From Tretioscincus oriximinensis (taxonomy: Eukaryota; Chordata; Lepidosauria; Squamata; Gymnophthalmidae), in assembly GCA_022410635.1 (NCBI GenBank), contig JAJVDF010000210.1, positions 1,863,377-1,927,376 on the forward strand: 64,000 nucleotides of DNA, in the 5' to 3' direction. Shown here one piece after another: positions 43,079 through 53,734 of this stretch. A model generated the notes under the pieces. That model made no database searches. It saw nothing but the letters and a program-made list of their open reading frames with translations, and was not told the origin of the DNA. Position 1 is the first letter of the stretch. Each line of letters starts with the position of its first letter. A program made the position numbers and the translations under genes.

Positions 43079-43204
43079 GGTATCACATAGAACAAGAGTT
43101 TCCAAATCGTCAGTTAACTATTAAACACGCCTGGTGTTTCTAGGCTTTTTCTATGCAAAAGAAAAACCCCAAAACACAGATTTCAAAGAAATATTGTATT
43201 ACTC

Positions 43205-43320
43205 TGGGTCCAGAAAATCTAGCAAGGGATGTTTGTAGCACTTTAGGGACTAACAAGAAATAGGATAGGTAGTGTGAGGTTTCATAGATAAATCTATTTT
43301 TTGGATGATGGCAAACAAGT
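43205..43320 (-). mobile_element. PLE-tail unit, minus-strand remnant
   Basis: GTCCAGAAAATCTAGCAAGG, GTAGCACTTTAGGGACTAAC, then TTTCATAGATAAATCTATTT, which is the decayed hammerhead-like core in reverse. Immediately followed by R1 copy 4. Confidence 0.6.
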
Positions 43321-43321
43321 G

Positions 43322-43600
43322 CCAGGTACAGCAATGTGAACTCAGCAAATCTTGCAAGACTTCAAGGTGACAAATTTGTTGGCTCTTGGTTTGCAGAGAA
43401 TGCTTGGAAATTATAGGAAGGNTCACTGAGAATGCTGGGTGTTGTAGTAAGGTAAGCACAGCAAGGCCTCATGGGGCTCATCATGTGACAAGATTGCTAA
43501 GCAATGTGTTGGAACAGCGTGAAAGCTTTAAGGTATGTGGGGGAACATGGTGAACACATTTTGAAAGAAAGAGTAAGACAAACCATGTCATGGGGAAGCT
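43322..43600 (+). repeat. Unclassified repeat R1, copy 4
   Basis: CAGCAATGTGAACTCAGCAA, GAGAATGCTGGGTGTTGTAG, CATGTGACAAGATTGCTAAG and AAACCATGTCATGGGGAAGC parallel R1 copy 1 in the same orientation. It carries a partial internal duplication of the GAGAATGCT block (near 43398 and 43430). Confidence 0.65.
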
Positions 43601-43850
43601 GTCTATGTTCCTCTATCACTTTATTTTCAAGTGTACAGCAAATACATACTAGATCAAATGATGTCATTGATATTCTGAACGTGTGGGTGTATACACTACA
43701 ATGATTAAAAACTAAAATTCATTTTTAAATATCACAAAAANAAATGGTAACTAAACCATTATCTCAGATGTAATTTGTCAGTTTCTCACCTCTTTCATGG
43801 TGAGACTCATTTTTCCAGCTTGCTGTCCTGCTTCTCTTTTCCAAAAACCA

Positions 43851-44085
43851 GAGCCAGTTTGGTCTTGTGATTAGACTGTCAGATTCTTATCTGGAAGTCT
43901 CCTGCTTCAATTCTGCACTCCTCCACAAAAGCCAGCTGGGTGTCCTTGGGCTAGTCATGATTCTTCAGAGCCCTCACAGCCCCACTGACTGTATTGAAGG
44001 TGTTTGTGATGAACAGAACACTTTGATTCCCTTCAGATTNAGAAAAGTGGGGTATAAAAACTATCTCTTCAGCTTTTGTCTGCAA
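43851..44085 (+). mobile_element. SINE-A, copy 4 (near full length)
   Basis: GAGCCAGTTTGGTCTTGTGA, TTCAATTCTGCACTCCTCCA, CCAGCTGGGTGTCCTTGGGC, ACTTTGATTCCCTTCAGATT and AGTGGGGTATAAAAAC. Good example of the family with tRNA-like head and AAAAGxGGGGTATAAAA end. Confidence 0.85.
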
Positions 44086-44317
44086 ATGAACTCCTTTGGA
44101 TTTTAAAATATATATATTTTCTGCATTCTACAAGAAGTCAATACAATGCTGATTTTTGACAAAATCTGAAGCCATCTTTTCTCTTAATAAGCAGGTCAGC
44201 TTGTACATCTCAGCTAATTCTACTTGTAAACCNGTCTCCCAGTGTTGGTGTCTTTTGCAACTTTCACACCGTGCCTCTACTAACCTAGCTAATACAATCA
44301 CTGAAAAAAGAGCTCTT

Positions 44318-44430
44318 TTTGCACTTTGACTGGGGAACAGCCTGAGCAATTAGCAGGAAAGAACTTCCTCATTGCTAATGACTTCACCATTCCTTAATCA
44401 TGCCAAAAGCATTCCAAGACATACTTCTAA
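44318..44430 (+). repeat. Unclassified repeat R2, copy 2
   Basis: CACTTTGACTGGGGAACAGC and GAGCAATTAGCAGGAAAGAA, then TTCACCATTCCTTAATC, parallel the block at 23408-23520. Confidence 0.45.
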
Positions 44431-44835
44431 AAAACAGAACCAGAAAATGAAATGTAGCTATCGAGTGGGTGGCAGATAGTCTGTTTGCTTTCACAATGAA
44501 GTCTGCTTTAGTTTCCATTGTCTTATGCCAGTAATGGAGATCATTGGGAACAGCTGCGAAAGCCAGCCACAGGGATTTGTCCTTAATCGATTCTGGAAAT
44601 GACTCTCCTTACAATTTAACAGGGCGCAAACATACAGAGGGATTCACAGTTTTGAAAATGGTTGCTTAACCTCTCCTCAGCCTCTTTGAAATGACTTCCT
44701 TGCACTTTTGATTATTAATTCATTCTCATCCACTAATGTGGATCTGCATATGGTACGCATCCATCTTCCAGACAGACTCTGAAACGAGGGCCCTTTATGN
44801 TCTGGGCTTTTTTCACTGAAGACATACCAGGCTTT
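44431..44835. other. No gene or repeat recognised
   Basis: No recognisable element in this stretch. Confidence 0.3.
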
Positions 44836-44937
44836 TGCTGTTTTATAATATGTTTAGTCTGTCTTTATTGTTGTTACCTGTTCTAAGAGCTTTGGGTATA
44901 AGGCAGTATACAAATATAAGTAAATGAAATGAAATTT
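44836..44937 (+). mobile_element. L2-like LINE 3' terminus
   Basis: TGTTGTTACCTGTTCTAAGA, CTTTGGGTATAAGGCAGTAT and AAGTAAATGAAATGAAAT. Diverged. Confidence 0.6.
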
Positions 44938-45126
44938 GTGAATATTTGAAAAGTTAGACATGGTTGCTTTCCCACTTCCCAACACAATGTACATTTTGAA
45001 AATGTTCTCCTCATCGTTGCATTCTTGTCTTCAGAGCATTTTGAGGCATAAAAATGGGCCATTACTAGAAACATTTTGTCCTAACTTGGATAATGTATTG
45101 CTTACTCCAAACTATTGGGACTACAT

Positions 45127-45281
45127 TAGGATTCCCACATAAAAACTGGGAGAGAGTTTTGTGCCTTTAATGCATGCAAAAAGCAATTTCCTCCTCAGAT
45201 GCTGCAGACATTAAAATAATCCTCTTTTCTATACCCATCAAAGATGCAAAGCTCTAACCCAGTTTTTATGTGGGAACACTG
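45127..45281. mobile_element. Palindromic miniature element R3
   Basis: TAGGATTCCCACATAAAAAC pairs with GTTTTTATGTGGGAACAC at the other end, about 155 bp apart. Flanking GACTACAT and TGCAACAT are only weakly alike (5 of 8), so the TSD is not proven. hAT-like by size and TAGG start. Confidence 0.6.
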
Positions 45282-45563
45282 CAACATACCAGTTGCCTAA
45301 GAGAAAATGAGATCTCTACCATTACATCCTATCAGGACTGTGAAGCTGCAGATAAATCTAAGAAACATACCTCTTACACATGACTTCTAATTCAGAACAG
45401 AAAAAACTGTAGTCCCCCAGGTATTTCTNGCCAATAAGACTTAGGTCTTTTCTGTATTTGGCCAATAGTCTAATACAGGTTTAGCATGGAAAATGTATAA
45501 AGGGCCACTGATTAATGTGATCCACCACTGCCACTAGTTGTCATAATCCAGTATGACATATTT

Positions 45564-45839
45564 ATGGATTTCCTAGAGGATGATTCAGTGGAAGAGATAG
45601 AGCTAACTGGACTGGTGCCTGCAGACTCAGATCTGTTTGTTCTCACAGATTTAGGATTGAAATTGCATCTAGAGAGAGCAGGTGGGGATTTCCTAGTCAG
45701 AGCTGGTCCTTGGTCCCTTGATATTGGCCAGCAGGAGGGTTGCCAACTCCAGTACCCTCTCCATTCCCAGAAGCCAAGGAACAGCATAGGAGAAAGATAT
45801 GTGCTAGTTTATACCAAAGAAAATGCATCTGAAGATTAG
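45564..45839 (+). CDS. Short acidic ORF, unidentified
   Basis: 91 codons starting MDFLEDDSVEEIELTG and continuing LVPADSDLFVLTDLGLKLHL, then a GGDFLVRAGPWSLD block. Composition is more protein-like than most frames here, and an AATAAA signal lies about 190 bp after the stop (near 46030). I do not recognise the family. Could be a broken retroelement or transposon reading frame, a processed gene remnant, or chance. Low confidence as a real gene. Confidence 0.2.
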   Translation: MDFLEDDSVEEIELTGLVPADSDLFVLTDLGLKLHLERAGGDFLVRAGPWSLDIGQQEGCQLQYPLHSQKPRNSIGERYVLVYTKENASED

Positions 45840-46034
45840 TTGCTATGGGATGAGCTGAGCTGGATGATAAGCTCTTGTAAGAGCAGAGCTGCAGTGGGTT
45901 ATTGCCTGGGTTGATGGAAGATTGCTGTAAAAGAAAGACATCAGGTGAGCAGCTTGTACCATAGCTTAGAAGCCACTGATTCTGTACAGGTTTGCATCAT
46001 GATCTCTGTATTACTGAGCATCATTCCAATAAAC
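45840..46034. other. Sequence between the acidic ORF and a SINE
   Basis: Contains a CCAATAAAC polyadenylation-like signal. Otherwise unrecognised. Confidence 0.3.
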
Positions 46035-46235
46035 TATTTATTTATTTATACTTATATCCCACCTTATACCCAAAGGTCTCAGGCAGCCAAGCAAAGGGTG
46101 GTGCACATAGCTTTTGTTGCTTTCTCCACAACAGATACCCTGTGAAGTATATGGGGCTGAGAGAGAACTGTAACTGGCCCAAGGTCACTATTGATTCGAA
46201 TGAGACCTGTCTTCTGGATTCCTGTCCACAACACT
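46035..46235 (-). mobile_element. SINE-A variant with L2-type 3' tail
   Basis: From the left: ATTTATTTATTTATACTTAT, CACCTTATACCCAAAGGTCT (reverse of the L2 terminus), then SINE-A body (TTTTGTTGCTTTCTCCACAA, GGGGCTGAGAGAGAACTGTA, CTGGCCCAAGGTCACT). The junction between SINE body and L2-like tail lies near 46090-46105. Confidence 0.75.
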
Positions 46236-47248
46236 AGTCCTATGCAGACGATTACTCAGCTCCTTCAACCAGGTATGTGCATGAAGATCCTAAAAACAAT
46301 ATAGGTAAGCCTAGAGAACAAGCTACCATCAAGTCACATTTCCATTTATCATTTCTAGATGCCTTCTTGTGTTAAAGAAGTGGGTGTCATGCAATGATCA
46401 CTCTACTTCTTTTTTGACAAGCAGAGGAGTCTTGATAGCAGTTTCTTCCTGCCAGGAGGAGACACCATTCTTTGAAGTCAAAGAGGGTATCTTCTTTTAG
46501 CAGCATCTTCCCCATCATGGTACTTCCACCACAAGCAAATATGTGGTGTCAGAAAAGAGGCATTGAGCTTTTCTGTATTACACAATAGCATTCACCATTA
46601 TTGTGAATATTGCTCTTTGTACTATTGGAATATAGTACACAATGGAGATTTGTACCTGCTTGTGTGCTGTGACACCAACAAAAGATCCTCTGGATCCAGT
46701 GGATTACCACAACAGTTCTAATAAAATGATGCAAAATAAGTCTTGGCTCTGCGTTCAAAAATTACTTGGCCTTTTAAACAAGTATTTTAAATAGATGCGA
46801 CACATGTCGCACACCACTGTGAAGATGGATAAGGAAAATATTAAATAAAAATAGCTGACATTTCAAAAGGGGAAAAATAAACTCCTAAATGGCAGGCAGT
46901 ATTGATTAGTGATAATGAAATATCAGCTGTGTCCACAAAGTGCCTTAAGTTTTCCTCTTCAGGTTTGATCGGATTCAAATGTTAAACTTAATCCCTAAAC
47001 CTATAAATGGGAATAAGCCCAGAAAGGCTCAAGGTGCTGGATTTTTAGAGGGGGGGGGGGGAACTGCCATTATTCAATTCAAATGTCAGACACAAAACGG
47101 AAAAAATGGAGAGAGAATTCCCATGGGGCTAGGCTTTATTTACAAATAATATCAGGAATCAAATAAATATATTCATCTCCGTTAGGCGTTAAAAAGACCC
47201 CAAACTTTTGGCTGCCCAGTGGCCAAAATCAAATTGAGGTTTTAAATT
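46236..47248. other. No gene recognised
   Basis: A G-run lies at 47051-47061. No recognisable element. Confidence 0.35.
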
Positions 47249-47720
47249 TATTCATTCATTTATACTTTTATCCCACCTTATACTCAAAGTTTTAAGGGAA
47301 GGTAACAACAACCATACAAAATGCACATGCTAAAAACTACAGCACCTGAAAATGAGGAGGGAAAACTGTTTCTATAACCAAAGACCAGGGTAACTGATGA
47401 TGATACGTACATGGCACTGTACAGTATTCACATAAAAATACAATGAGTAAAATGAAGACAATAATAAAAAATTAATAATACATAATCATTGAAGTTTAAA
47501 CATCAAATAATTAAGTAGACTAAAGGAAGACACAACTGTCTTTAATTGAGAAGAGATAGAGAGGGGGTGAGTAGGAAGAAAATTCCAAAGGTGAGNAGCT
47601 ATACAAATATGGATGTCTTCAAAAATAATTCTGAACATTTACAACAAAGACTATTGACACNGCTTAAGGGGAGACTATACCATAACTTGGGACCACTGAA
47701 AAGATCCAATCCTGTATTCT
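47249..47720 (-). mobile_element. L2 LINE, degraded minus-strand copy
   Basis: The left end has ATACTTTTATCCCACCTTAT (reverse L2 terminus). The right end has GGGGAGACTATACCATAACT and GACCACTGAAAAGATCC, matching antisense L2 ORF seen at 42195-42240. The middle (about 47400-47600) is too diverged to align by eye. Confidence 0.65.
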
Positions 47721-47879
47721 TCGCTATAGTGCAAGATAAAATTTCACTCAGTAGCATGTAACAAAAGCCTTGGATGACTTTTGTTTAAAATCTAAAAGTC
47801 AGGCTTTAACAACAGAAGTAAGTAGTCTTTTTGTTTGGGAATAGGAATGAATAAATCTGTCTTCCTGTTAAAATCAGAC

Positions 47880-48158
47880 TATCCCACCTCTCTCAGTGGT
47901 TAAAAGGGTGTGAACCTAGGATAGGGTATTATCTGTGGAACCCCCCAGATTATGGAATAGTCTTCCCCTTGAGGTGCATCAATCGCCCTCTCTGTATGCT
48001 TTCAGAAAGAACTTGAAGATGCATCTTTTTAACCTGGCCTCTGGCTGTAAAAAACTGCTCTCCCTTCCCTACTTCCAGTTATTAGTGTTTTAATATGTTA
48101 ATCTGGATTTTATTGTTAACTGCCTTGAGACCTTTGGGTAGAAAGCGGTATAGAAAGG

Positions 48159-48189
<31 letters not shown>

Positions 48190-48192
48190 ACT
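47880..48192 (+). mobile_element. L2 LINE, 3' part with AAAT tail
   Basis: ATGGAATAGTCTTCCCCTTG, GAAGATGCATCTTTTTAACC, TGGCCTCTGGCTG, then CTGCCTTGAGACCTTTGGGT, AAGCGGTATAGAAAGG and a (AAAT)n tail (48157-48190). Oppositely oriented to the neighbouring L2 copy, tails outward. Confidence 0.85.
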
Positions 48193-48629
48193 TCACATAG
48201 AATGTTCATTTTGCAAATAACAGTACATTCAAGTTTATAAATAAAAAAATTAAAATCAATAGAAGAAATCCATACATGCAGTTGTGCATTATACTATAAT
48301 TTGATCATTTCATAGTTACATTTCGAATTTCTTAATTTTGTTCAGTGCAGTGGATTCAAAGCCAACCAGAATAATTTACCAACATTTGAGCATGAACATT
48401 TATGATATGTCTGTCCAATATATTTCTAATAATTTCTGATACCAAGCTTTTATTGTGATCCATTGTCGACTTCCAGCACTGTCCTCAGCTTATCATTAAT
48501 TTAATGTCTTGTTTTTGACCTTCTTGTCTTCTCCTGTAAAATAAAAATAAAAGTCCTATTATTGATTTGGTGTTTAATTGTTTTCCAAACAATTTCTGTA
48601 AATCATTTTTAATTCTTAAACTTGAAGTA
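48193..48629. other. No gene or repeat recognised
   Basis: No recognisable element in this stretch. Confidence 0.3.
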
Positions 48630-48813
48630 CAGATGAAACCCCATTATAAAGAACCCCAATATAACAAAATTCACGGTACAATAAACTAACTTGAAAGTCC
48701 TGGTGGAATGCCCGTAAGGGTAATGTTACAATTGGTTTCGTTATAACAAAATTTCATTACAACAAACAAACTTACCTGATCCCTTGGCATTTGNTATAAT
48801 GAGGTTTCACCTG
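48630..48813. mobile_element. pogo/Tigger-like miniature element, TA target
   Basis: 184 bp. Starts CAGATGAAACCCCATTATAA and ends ATAATGAGGTTTCACCTG, inverted repeats of at least 20 bp. TA dinucleotides flank both sides (48628-48629, 48814-48815). The CAG...CTG termini, TTATAAC-type motif and TA target fit the pogo/Tigger branch of Tc1/mariner elements. No transposase. Confidence 0.8.
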
Positions 48814-48815
48814 TA

Positions 48816-51069
48816 CTGCATCCTGAACAATTGTGGCACATTTTAGCCCATTTTGATGCTGTTGAGACAACATAATTTCGATGCTTCTATTTGCATGTTA
48901 TTTTTAAAATTATAGCATTTATTTCTGATGAGTGCAAAATGAATCCTGCTTTTTCTCTTTATGTTTTAGGGTTGCATGGTCCATTCCCATTTACCCATGG
49001 GTTGACAAAGTTTATTTTTGACAAATGATAAGCAGTTTCTGGCTACCAAATTCTTAAGCAAAATTTTTCAAATGATGTCCATATTGAACTTTTGATAACA
49101 TCAACATTTTTACTTCAGCAGTTAATTAATTGATTAGGCAGTTAAAATGGAAGCATTTAATCAACTGAGAAATCCATGCTTAGAGGACAATTCTAGCAAA
49201 CACAGATCGGATGCAATAAAATAGCAACCATTTAACAGTCCATAGAACCTTCATTTTTGCTGCAGAAATCGTTAACTCAGGACTCATATCTACCAACCAA
49301 GTTAATCCTCTCATCAAAATTCCTAACTAGGAATGGATGAACTTCGCCATTGCAAAAAGGCTTTCCCCCTTCCTCGACAAGGTGAGTAAATGTCAACAGG
49401 AACCGTTTAAAAAGGAATCTCCTCATGCAGCTTAACTCTGAAAGCACACACAATGGAGCACATCCAATTTCCGTCATCCATGAGGAGGAATTCTTGATTT
49501 AAATTTGATTCCTTGGCTTTCCCACTTGGGAGATGGTCATTCGCATGCCAGATGAGTGGTTAACGACATGAATGGCATTATAATGTAAAATAAATGCAGG
49601 TTGACCACCCCGCACACACACACATCCATTTCCCATATTCATCTGGGTACTGCTGCCACTTGCAATTACAAAGGACAAGTGCATGAACCACGTCTGCAGC
49701 AGGGAGGCATGACCTGAGTGGCAGAGCTCGTTTCGCACTGCACTTATTCAATACACCACTGCCCTCTAATTTGCTGCTGCATTNTATCTGTTCGCCGCTT
49801 ACCCGGTCACACCTTCATTATGCTCCCAGTTGCCTGCATCAGACCGCTTGTCACATCTACTGATTACACTCAAACGGCAATTTGCATGCATCGCTTCTGA
49901 CTGTCATCTGGGAGGAAGAAAGAAAGGGAGGGGTGCAGGAAACAAAACAAAACTGATATCCTTTCAGAGGAGTCATCAGCTTTCTCCTGGGGACCTCAAA
50001 GGCACAACAAACTGACTCCTGGAAACCAACATGACTCCGAGCACCACCCTCAGCAAAGATGCCACTCCTGATCAGACTCCGAGCTGGGTTTTGCTTCGCA
50101 CAAAATGTCAAGGTGTCACTCTCTTCCCAGCTGTTTGCTAAATTATTTCTGAAGTTGCTTAAGGCAACTGAAGGTCAGAAAGGTTATCAAATAATTGCCA
50201 TTAGCAATATTAAAGCTTTGCTTGTTTAAAGAGCTGTGTTTTCTTTGGAGTGTTAGGAGCTCTGAGGCTCATTCCTCAAACTTATTGGGTCTTTTCCAAG
50301 ATCAAACCAGGAATCCCTGCTGCTGATTTGACCGATTATTGAATTTATATCTTGCTCGTCTATNTGAGGTCCCAGAGTCTATAACAAAATACAACAGTTG
50401 CAAACACATTTGTGGGCTGTTTCCACATCTCCTGGTCCTAGTTGATCAAAATAAAAGCTTTCGGGTCAAACAAAGTTGTGGCTACCTAGCCTGTAATACT
50501 TGTTTTGACCTTACTGTCTGCTTATCTGCCCCTTGTCCATATTCCATCCCCCCTATCCCTTTTGCAAAGCTGCAATCCAATCTCATTTCAGATGAATCTC
50601 TCCATACAAATTCTGCCTGCACATGTTGAACTCCCTGGGGATTTCCACAGTGTTCCATCCATTTCTGCCCTCAGGGTGTGTCCAGATGGAAGAAAGCAAG
50701 TTGCTTGCTGTAAATGAGAAACAGATGATTTTCACTTATCGGATATTCTGCAGTAAGGGGAAATCCACATTAAATTGAGGAGAAAAATATACAGTCTGGC
50801 CATTTGATTGGAACTGCATCATCATGACGGTGCCAAAACAGTGAAGGATGGCAATTTGTTGTNGGTATGATGAGAGAAATGGCACATAGATGATATCAAA
50901 AATCTGCACACTAAATATAAATCTGAACAATCTTGTGTGTGGCCTCTTGAAAGAGACACAGATTTCAGATGGCTTGGAAATTGTAGCTGTTTTTAGTTGA
51001 TCTGTTTTCCTTCTTACAATTAATTCTTATTAACTACTGCTGCTTTTTATTATTTTTATTAGTAAAATC
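48816..51069. other. Long interval without recognisable repeats
   Basis: About 2.2 kb with no element shared within this window and no recognised gene. The stretch 49.1-50.2 kb is comparatively free of low-complexity sequence and would be a sensible place to look for conserved non-coding sequence, but nothing in the sequence itself proves function. Confidence 0.35.
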
Positions 51070-51303
51070 AACAGTCAATCTGGTATAGTGGTTAGAGTGA
51101 CAGATATTTACTTGGAAATTTCCTGGTTCGATTTTTTACTCCTCCACAAAAAGCCAGCTGGGTGACCTTGGACCAATCACAGTTCTTTGGAGCTCTCTCA
51201 GTCCCATCTACTTTACAAGGTGTCTGTTGTAAAGAGAAGAACAGAAGGTTATATAAGCCACTGAATCCTTTTTGGTTGAGAAAAGCTGGGTATAAAAACT
51301 GGA
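51070..51303 (+). mobile_element. SINE-A, copy 5 (full length)
   Basis: TCTGGTATAGTGGTTAGAGT (A-box region), B box GGTTCGATTTTT near 51125, CCAGCTGGGTGACCTTGGAC, CTCTCAGTCCCATCTACTTT, GTGTCTGTTGTAAAGAGAAG, and ends GAAAAGCTGGGTATAAAAAC. The clearest tRNA-like head among the SINE-A copies. Confidence 0.88.
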
Positions 51304-51824
51304 TCAGTACCATGGAGAAGGCAATAGAAGTTCTAAAATCCTTACTAAAAACCTTCAGGAAAGAAAGCTTCCAGGAATAGACTGACATTAAGGAACAAAA
51401 GTAATAAACTTCATAAGGCAAATGAAGACATCTTAAGAATTATGAGACACATTTATAGTAAAAAAAACATAGCTAACAAATTAAATAAAGAAATAGAAGG
51501 TCAAAAACAGGTAATGGAGACTGAAATATAGAAAAGAGTTAGATTATATTGAAAAATTAAAAACTGGTAAGACTACAAGATAAAGATGTACAAAAACACA
51601 CACAAAATGCCTTTTGGCATCACAAGCACCTGGCGCTTGCATTTGCAGAAAGGAATTCACAGGTTTTTCCTATCTGCTTCCCCTGCTGTGACCAGTCAGG
51701 CTCTCAACCTTGCCATGTGGCATCTCGGTGTCTCTCACAAGACTGAGGCTGGGTCCAGACAGCGACAATTATCCACACAAAAGTCAAATTTCTTTTGCAC
51801 AAAGGTTGTGCAGATTGCGGATTT
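51304..51824. other. No gene recognised
   Basis: Possible left extension of the following repeat from about 51745 (GGCTGGGTCCAGACAGCGAC). Confidence 0.35.
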
Positions 51825-52005
51825 TAAAACCGATTATCCAGAATATCACTTTTCCAGGATAACCAGCTATGAAATCGCCATATAGGATTATTGCAGGAAG
51901 GTTTTGAAACGTTGATAGGTTTGATGAGGAATCGCGCGNGAGAGAGAAAGAGTGAAAGGAATCTGATTTTGACAACAAACTATCCAATAAGGAATGGCTT
52001 TTAAG
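51825..52005 (+). repeat. Unclassified repeat, pair with 32572-32765
   Basis: CGCCATATAGGATTATTGCA, GAAAGGAATCTGATTTTGAC and CAAACTATCCAATAAGGAAT are ordered counterparts of the 32.6-kb copy. A GA-rich and CGCG patch near 51935-51957 is specific to this copy. Confidence 0.5.
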
Positions 52006-52121
52006 GAATGGTTTATGCTTGATCGAGCATGGCCATTTGAGAAAAACCATGCTCAGTTTATTGCGAAAGGTTCAGGCCTTTGTACATAATGATTCACATA
52101 ATTTTGTACATTACTACTTAT

Positions 52122-52200
52122 TCAAAAACATAAAACATAAGAGGAATCTTGCTGAATTGGGCCACAGTGCATTCTGTCTCATACATTCTGTCTCTCACAT
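52122..52200 (-). mobile_element. CR1 3'-UTR fragment
   Basis: AACATAAAACATAAGAGGAA, CTTGCTGAATTGGGCCACAG and CATTCTGTCTC are the reversed CR1 3' end. Only about 80 bp. Confidence 0.7.
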
Positions 52201-52840
52201 GCACATCTTGAAATGAGATGAAACAAAAAGTATGATCTATGCCTTGGCACTCGTTACATGCTCAGAGACACAGTTTTTAACACCAAAATGGGAAGAACAG
52301 GTGTGGGTTTTTTAGGGGAATTACTCATGTCCAGTTTCCCCAGCAGGATATTTCAGGCTAGTGGATATAATAATGGTAAATCAACTAAGACATAAATGCA
52401 CAAAACGAGGCAGAGAAGCAAGGTTCCCATAAACATATATTTATTTCACAAGCCCAAGAAAGATATGAAAGAAGAGCTACTTACATTTTGGATCCAGCAT
52501 GCAAGAGCAATGAGGTACTTTTGTACAGGAAGCAAGAGAGCATGGGATTTGAAAATCCCTGTTTTTATAATTCACTAAGGAAGCATGGGAAATTCACATG
52601 TGGCTAAGAACGAAAAATGAACATTACTGGTTCTAGGATTTGATGCAAAGAATGCTGGGATGAAGAAAGGAAGTTAAAAGTTCACTATGCTAATAGAGAA
52701 GACAAACCTCATCCTGGAGCAGAATTGCCACAGGCCAATTACATTGTGGAAACCAAGATGCAAACCCTCTGTAAAGGAAAGAAACAAACCCTTCAGAAGT
52801 TCAAAAGTGTTTCCTTTGCTGAGTCTAGATAGCAATTACT
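52201..52840. other. No gene or repeat recognised
   Basis: No recognisable element in this stretch. Confidence 0.3.
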
Positions 52841-53105
52841 TCTAAGAACATAAGAACAGCCATACTGGATCAGGCCACAGCCCATCAAGTCCAGCATTCT
52901 GTGTCACACAGAGGCCCACCAGATGCACCTGGGCAGTCCGAACAGAGGAAAGCAAAATATGCACCTGTTCATGACTCNCTGNANATGGTATTTCAGGAGT
53001 CCTGCCTGTTGCTCCATCCCAGAGGCAACATCCAGACATCCATCCTAGTATCCATTTATACTTTAGTGTCCATAAACCTGTCTAGTCTTGTCTTGAAACT
53101 ATTCT
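52841..53105 (-). mobile_element. CR1 LINE, 3' UTR and ORF2 end
   Basis: TAAGAACATAAGAACAGCCA, CTGGATCAGGCCACAGCCC, CATCCCAGAGGCAACATCCA and TGTCCATAAACCTGTCTAGT, breaking off at TCTTGAAACT. Three N bases lie near 52978-52984. Confidence 0.88.
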
Positions 53106-53479
53106 AATATTAAATAATTCCACAAAGATTATTCTTAATTTATAGTTATTTACTGATGCCAAGATCTTATAAAATAGATTTTGAACCACTCCAGAAGATA
53201 TCAGGACTTTGGTTTCAAACTTCCAGGCTTGCCTGATTGGATTAGGTATTCTTCTAAGCACTGTTTTTCTGCTTTTTTTAACCAAAAAGGTAATGGAGAA
53301 GCAGTGATAAAATTAAAAGTGAACTTTTCCTCTTGTTTACTTGTTTCTATGCCTAGCCTGGCATATGGCAGGTTCCATAGCCTTTTAAAAAAATATCTCA
53401 TATGTTCCTTCCTGAGTGGCAAATATGGCAGTACCATATACCATATTTATCAAAAATTAGATCATATTGTAACAACATC
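53106..53479. other. No gene or repeat recognised
   Basis: No recognisable element in this stretch. Confidence 0.3.
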
Positions 53480-53487
53480 AACCAGAA

Positions 53488-53707
53488 TAGGCTGACCAGA
53501 TGACCCTTGCTGGGAAGGGGGGGGGGTTNNAAANCCNNTTTTNGGNNNCNNCNNNNTTTTTTCTGAGGAAATTTTTTTCAAAAAAAGATTTTTCCCAAAA
53601 TCTGTTTTGTTTTTTTATTTTTTTCCCCCCAGAAAAAAACCAAAAGGCACCCCAAAAATGGGTTTTCCACCCCCCACCCCCAAAAAAGGGGTCATCTGGT
53701 TAGCTTA
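53488..53707. mobile_element. hAT-a foldback element with perfect 8-bp TSD
   Basis: TAGGCTGACCAGATGACCC at the left and GGGGTCATCTGGTTAGCTTA at the right. AACCAGAA is exactly duplicated (53480-53487 and 53708-53715). About a dozen N bases cluster near 53529-53557, in the left hairpin arm, probably a base-calling or assembly problem caused by the G/C runs and fold. Confidence 0.88.
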
Positions 53708-53734
53708 AACCAGAAGAAGAGATAACCTTCTGTA

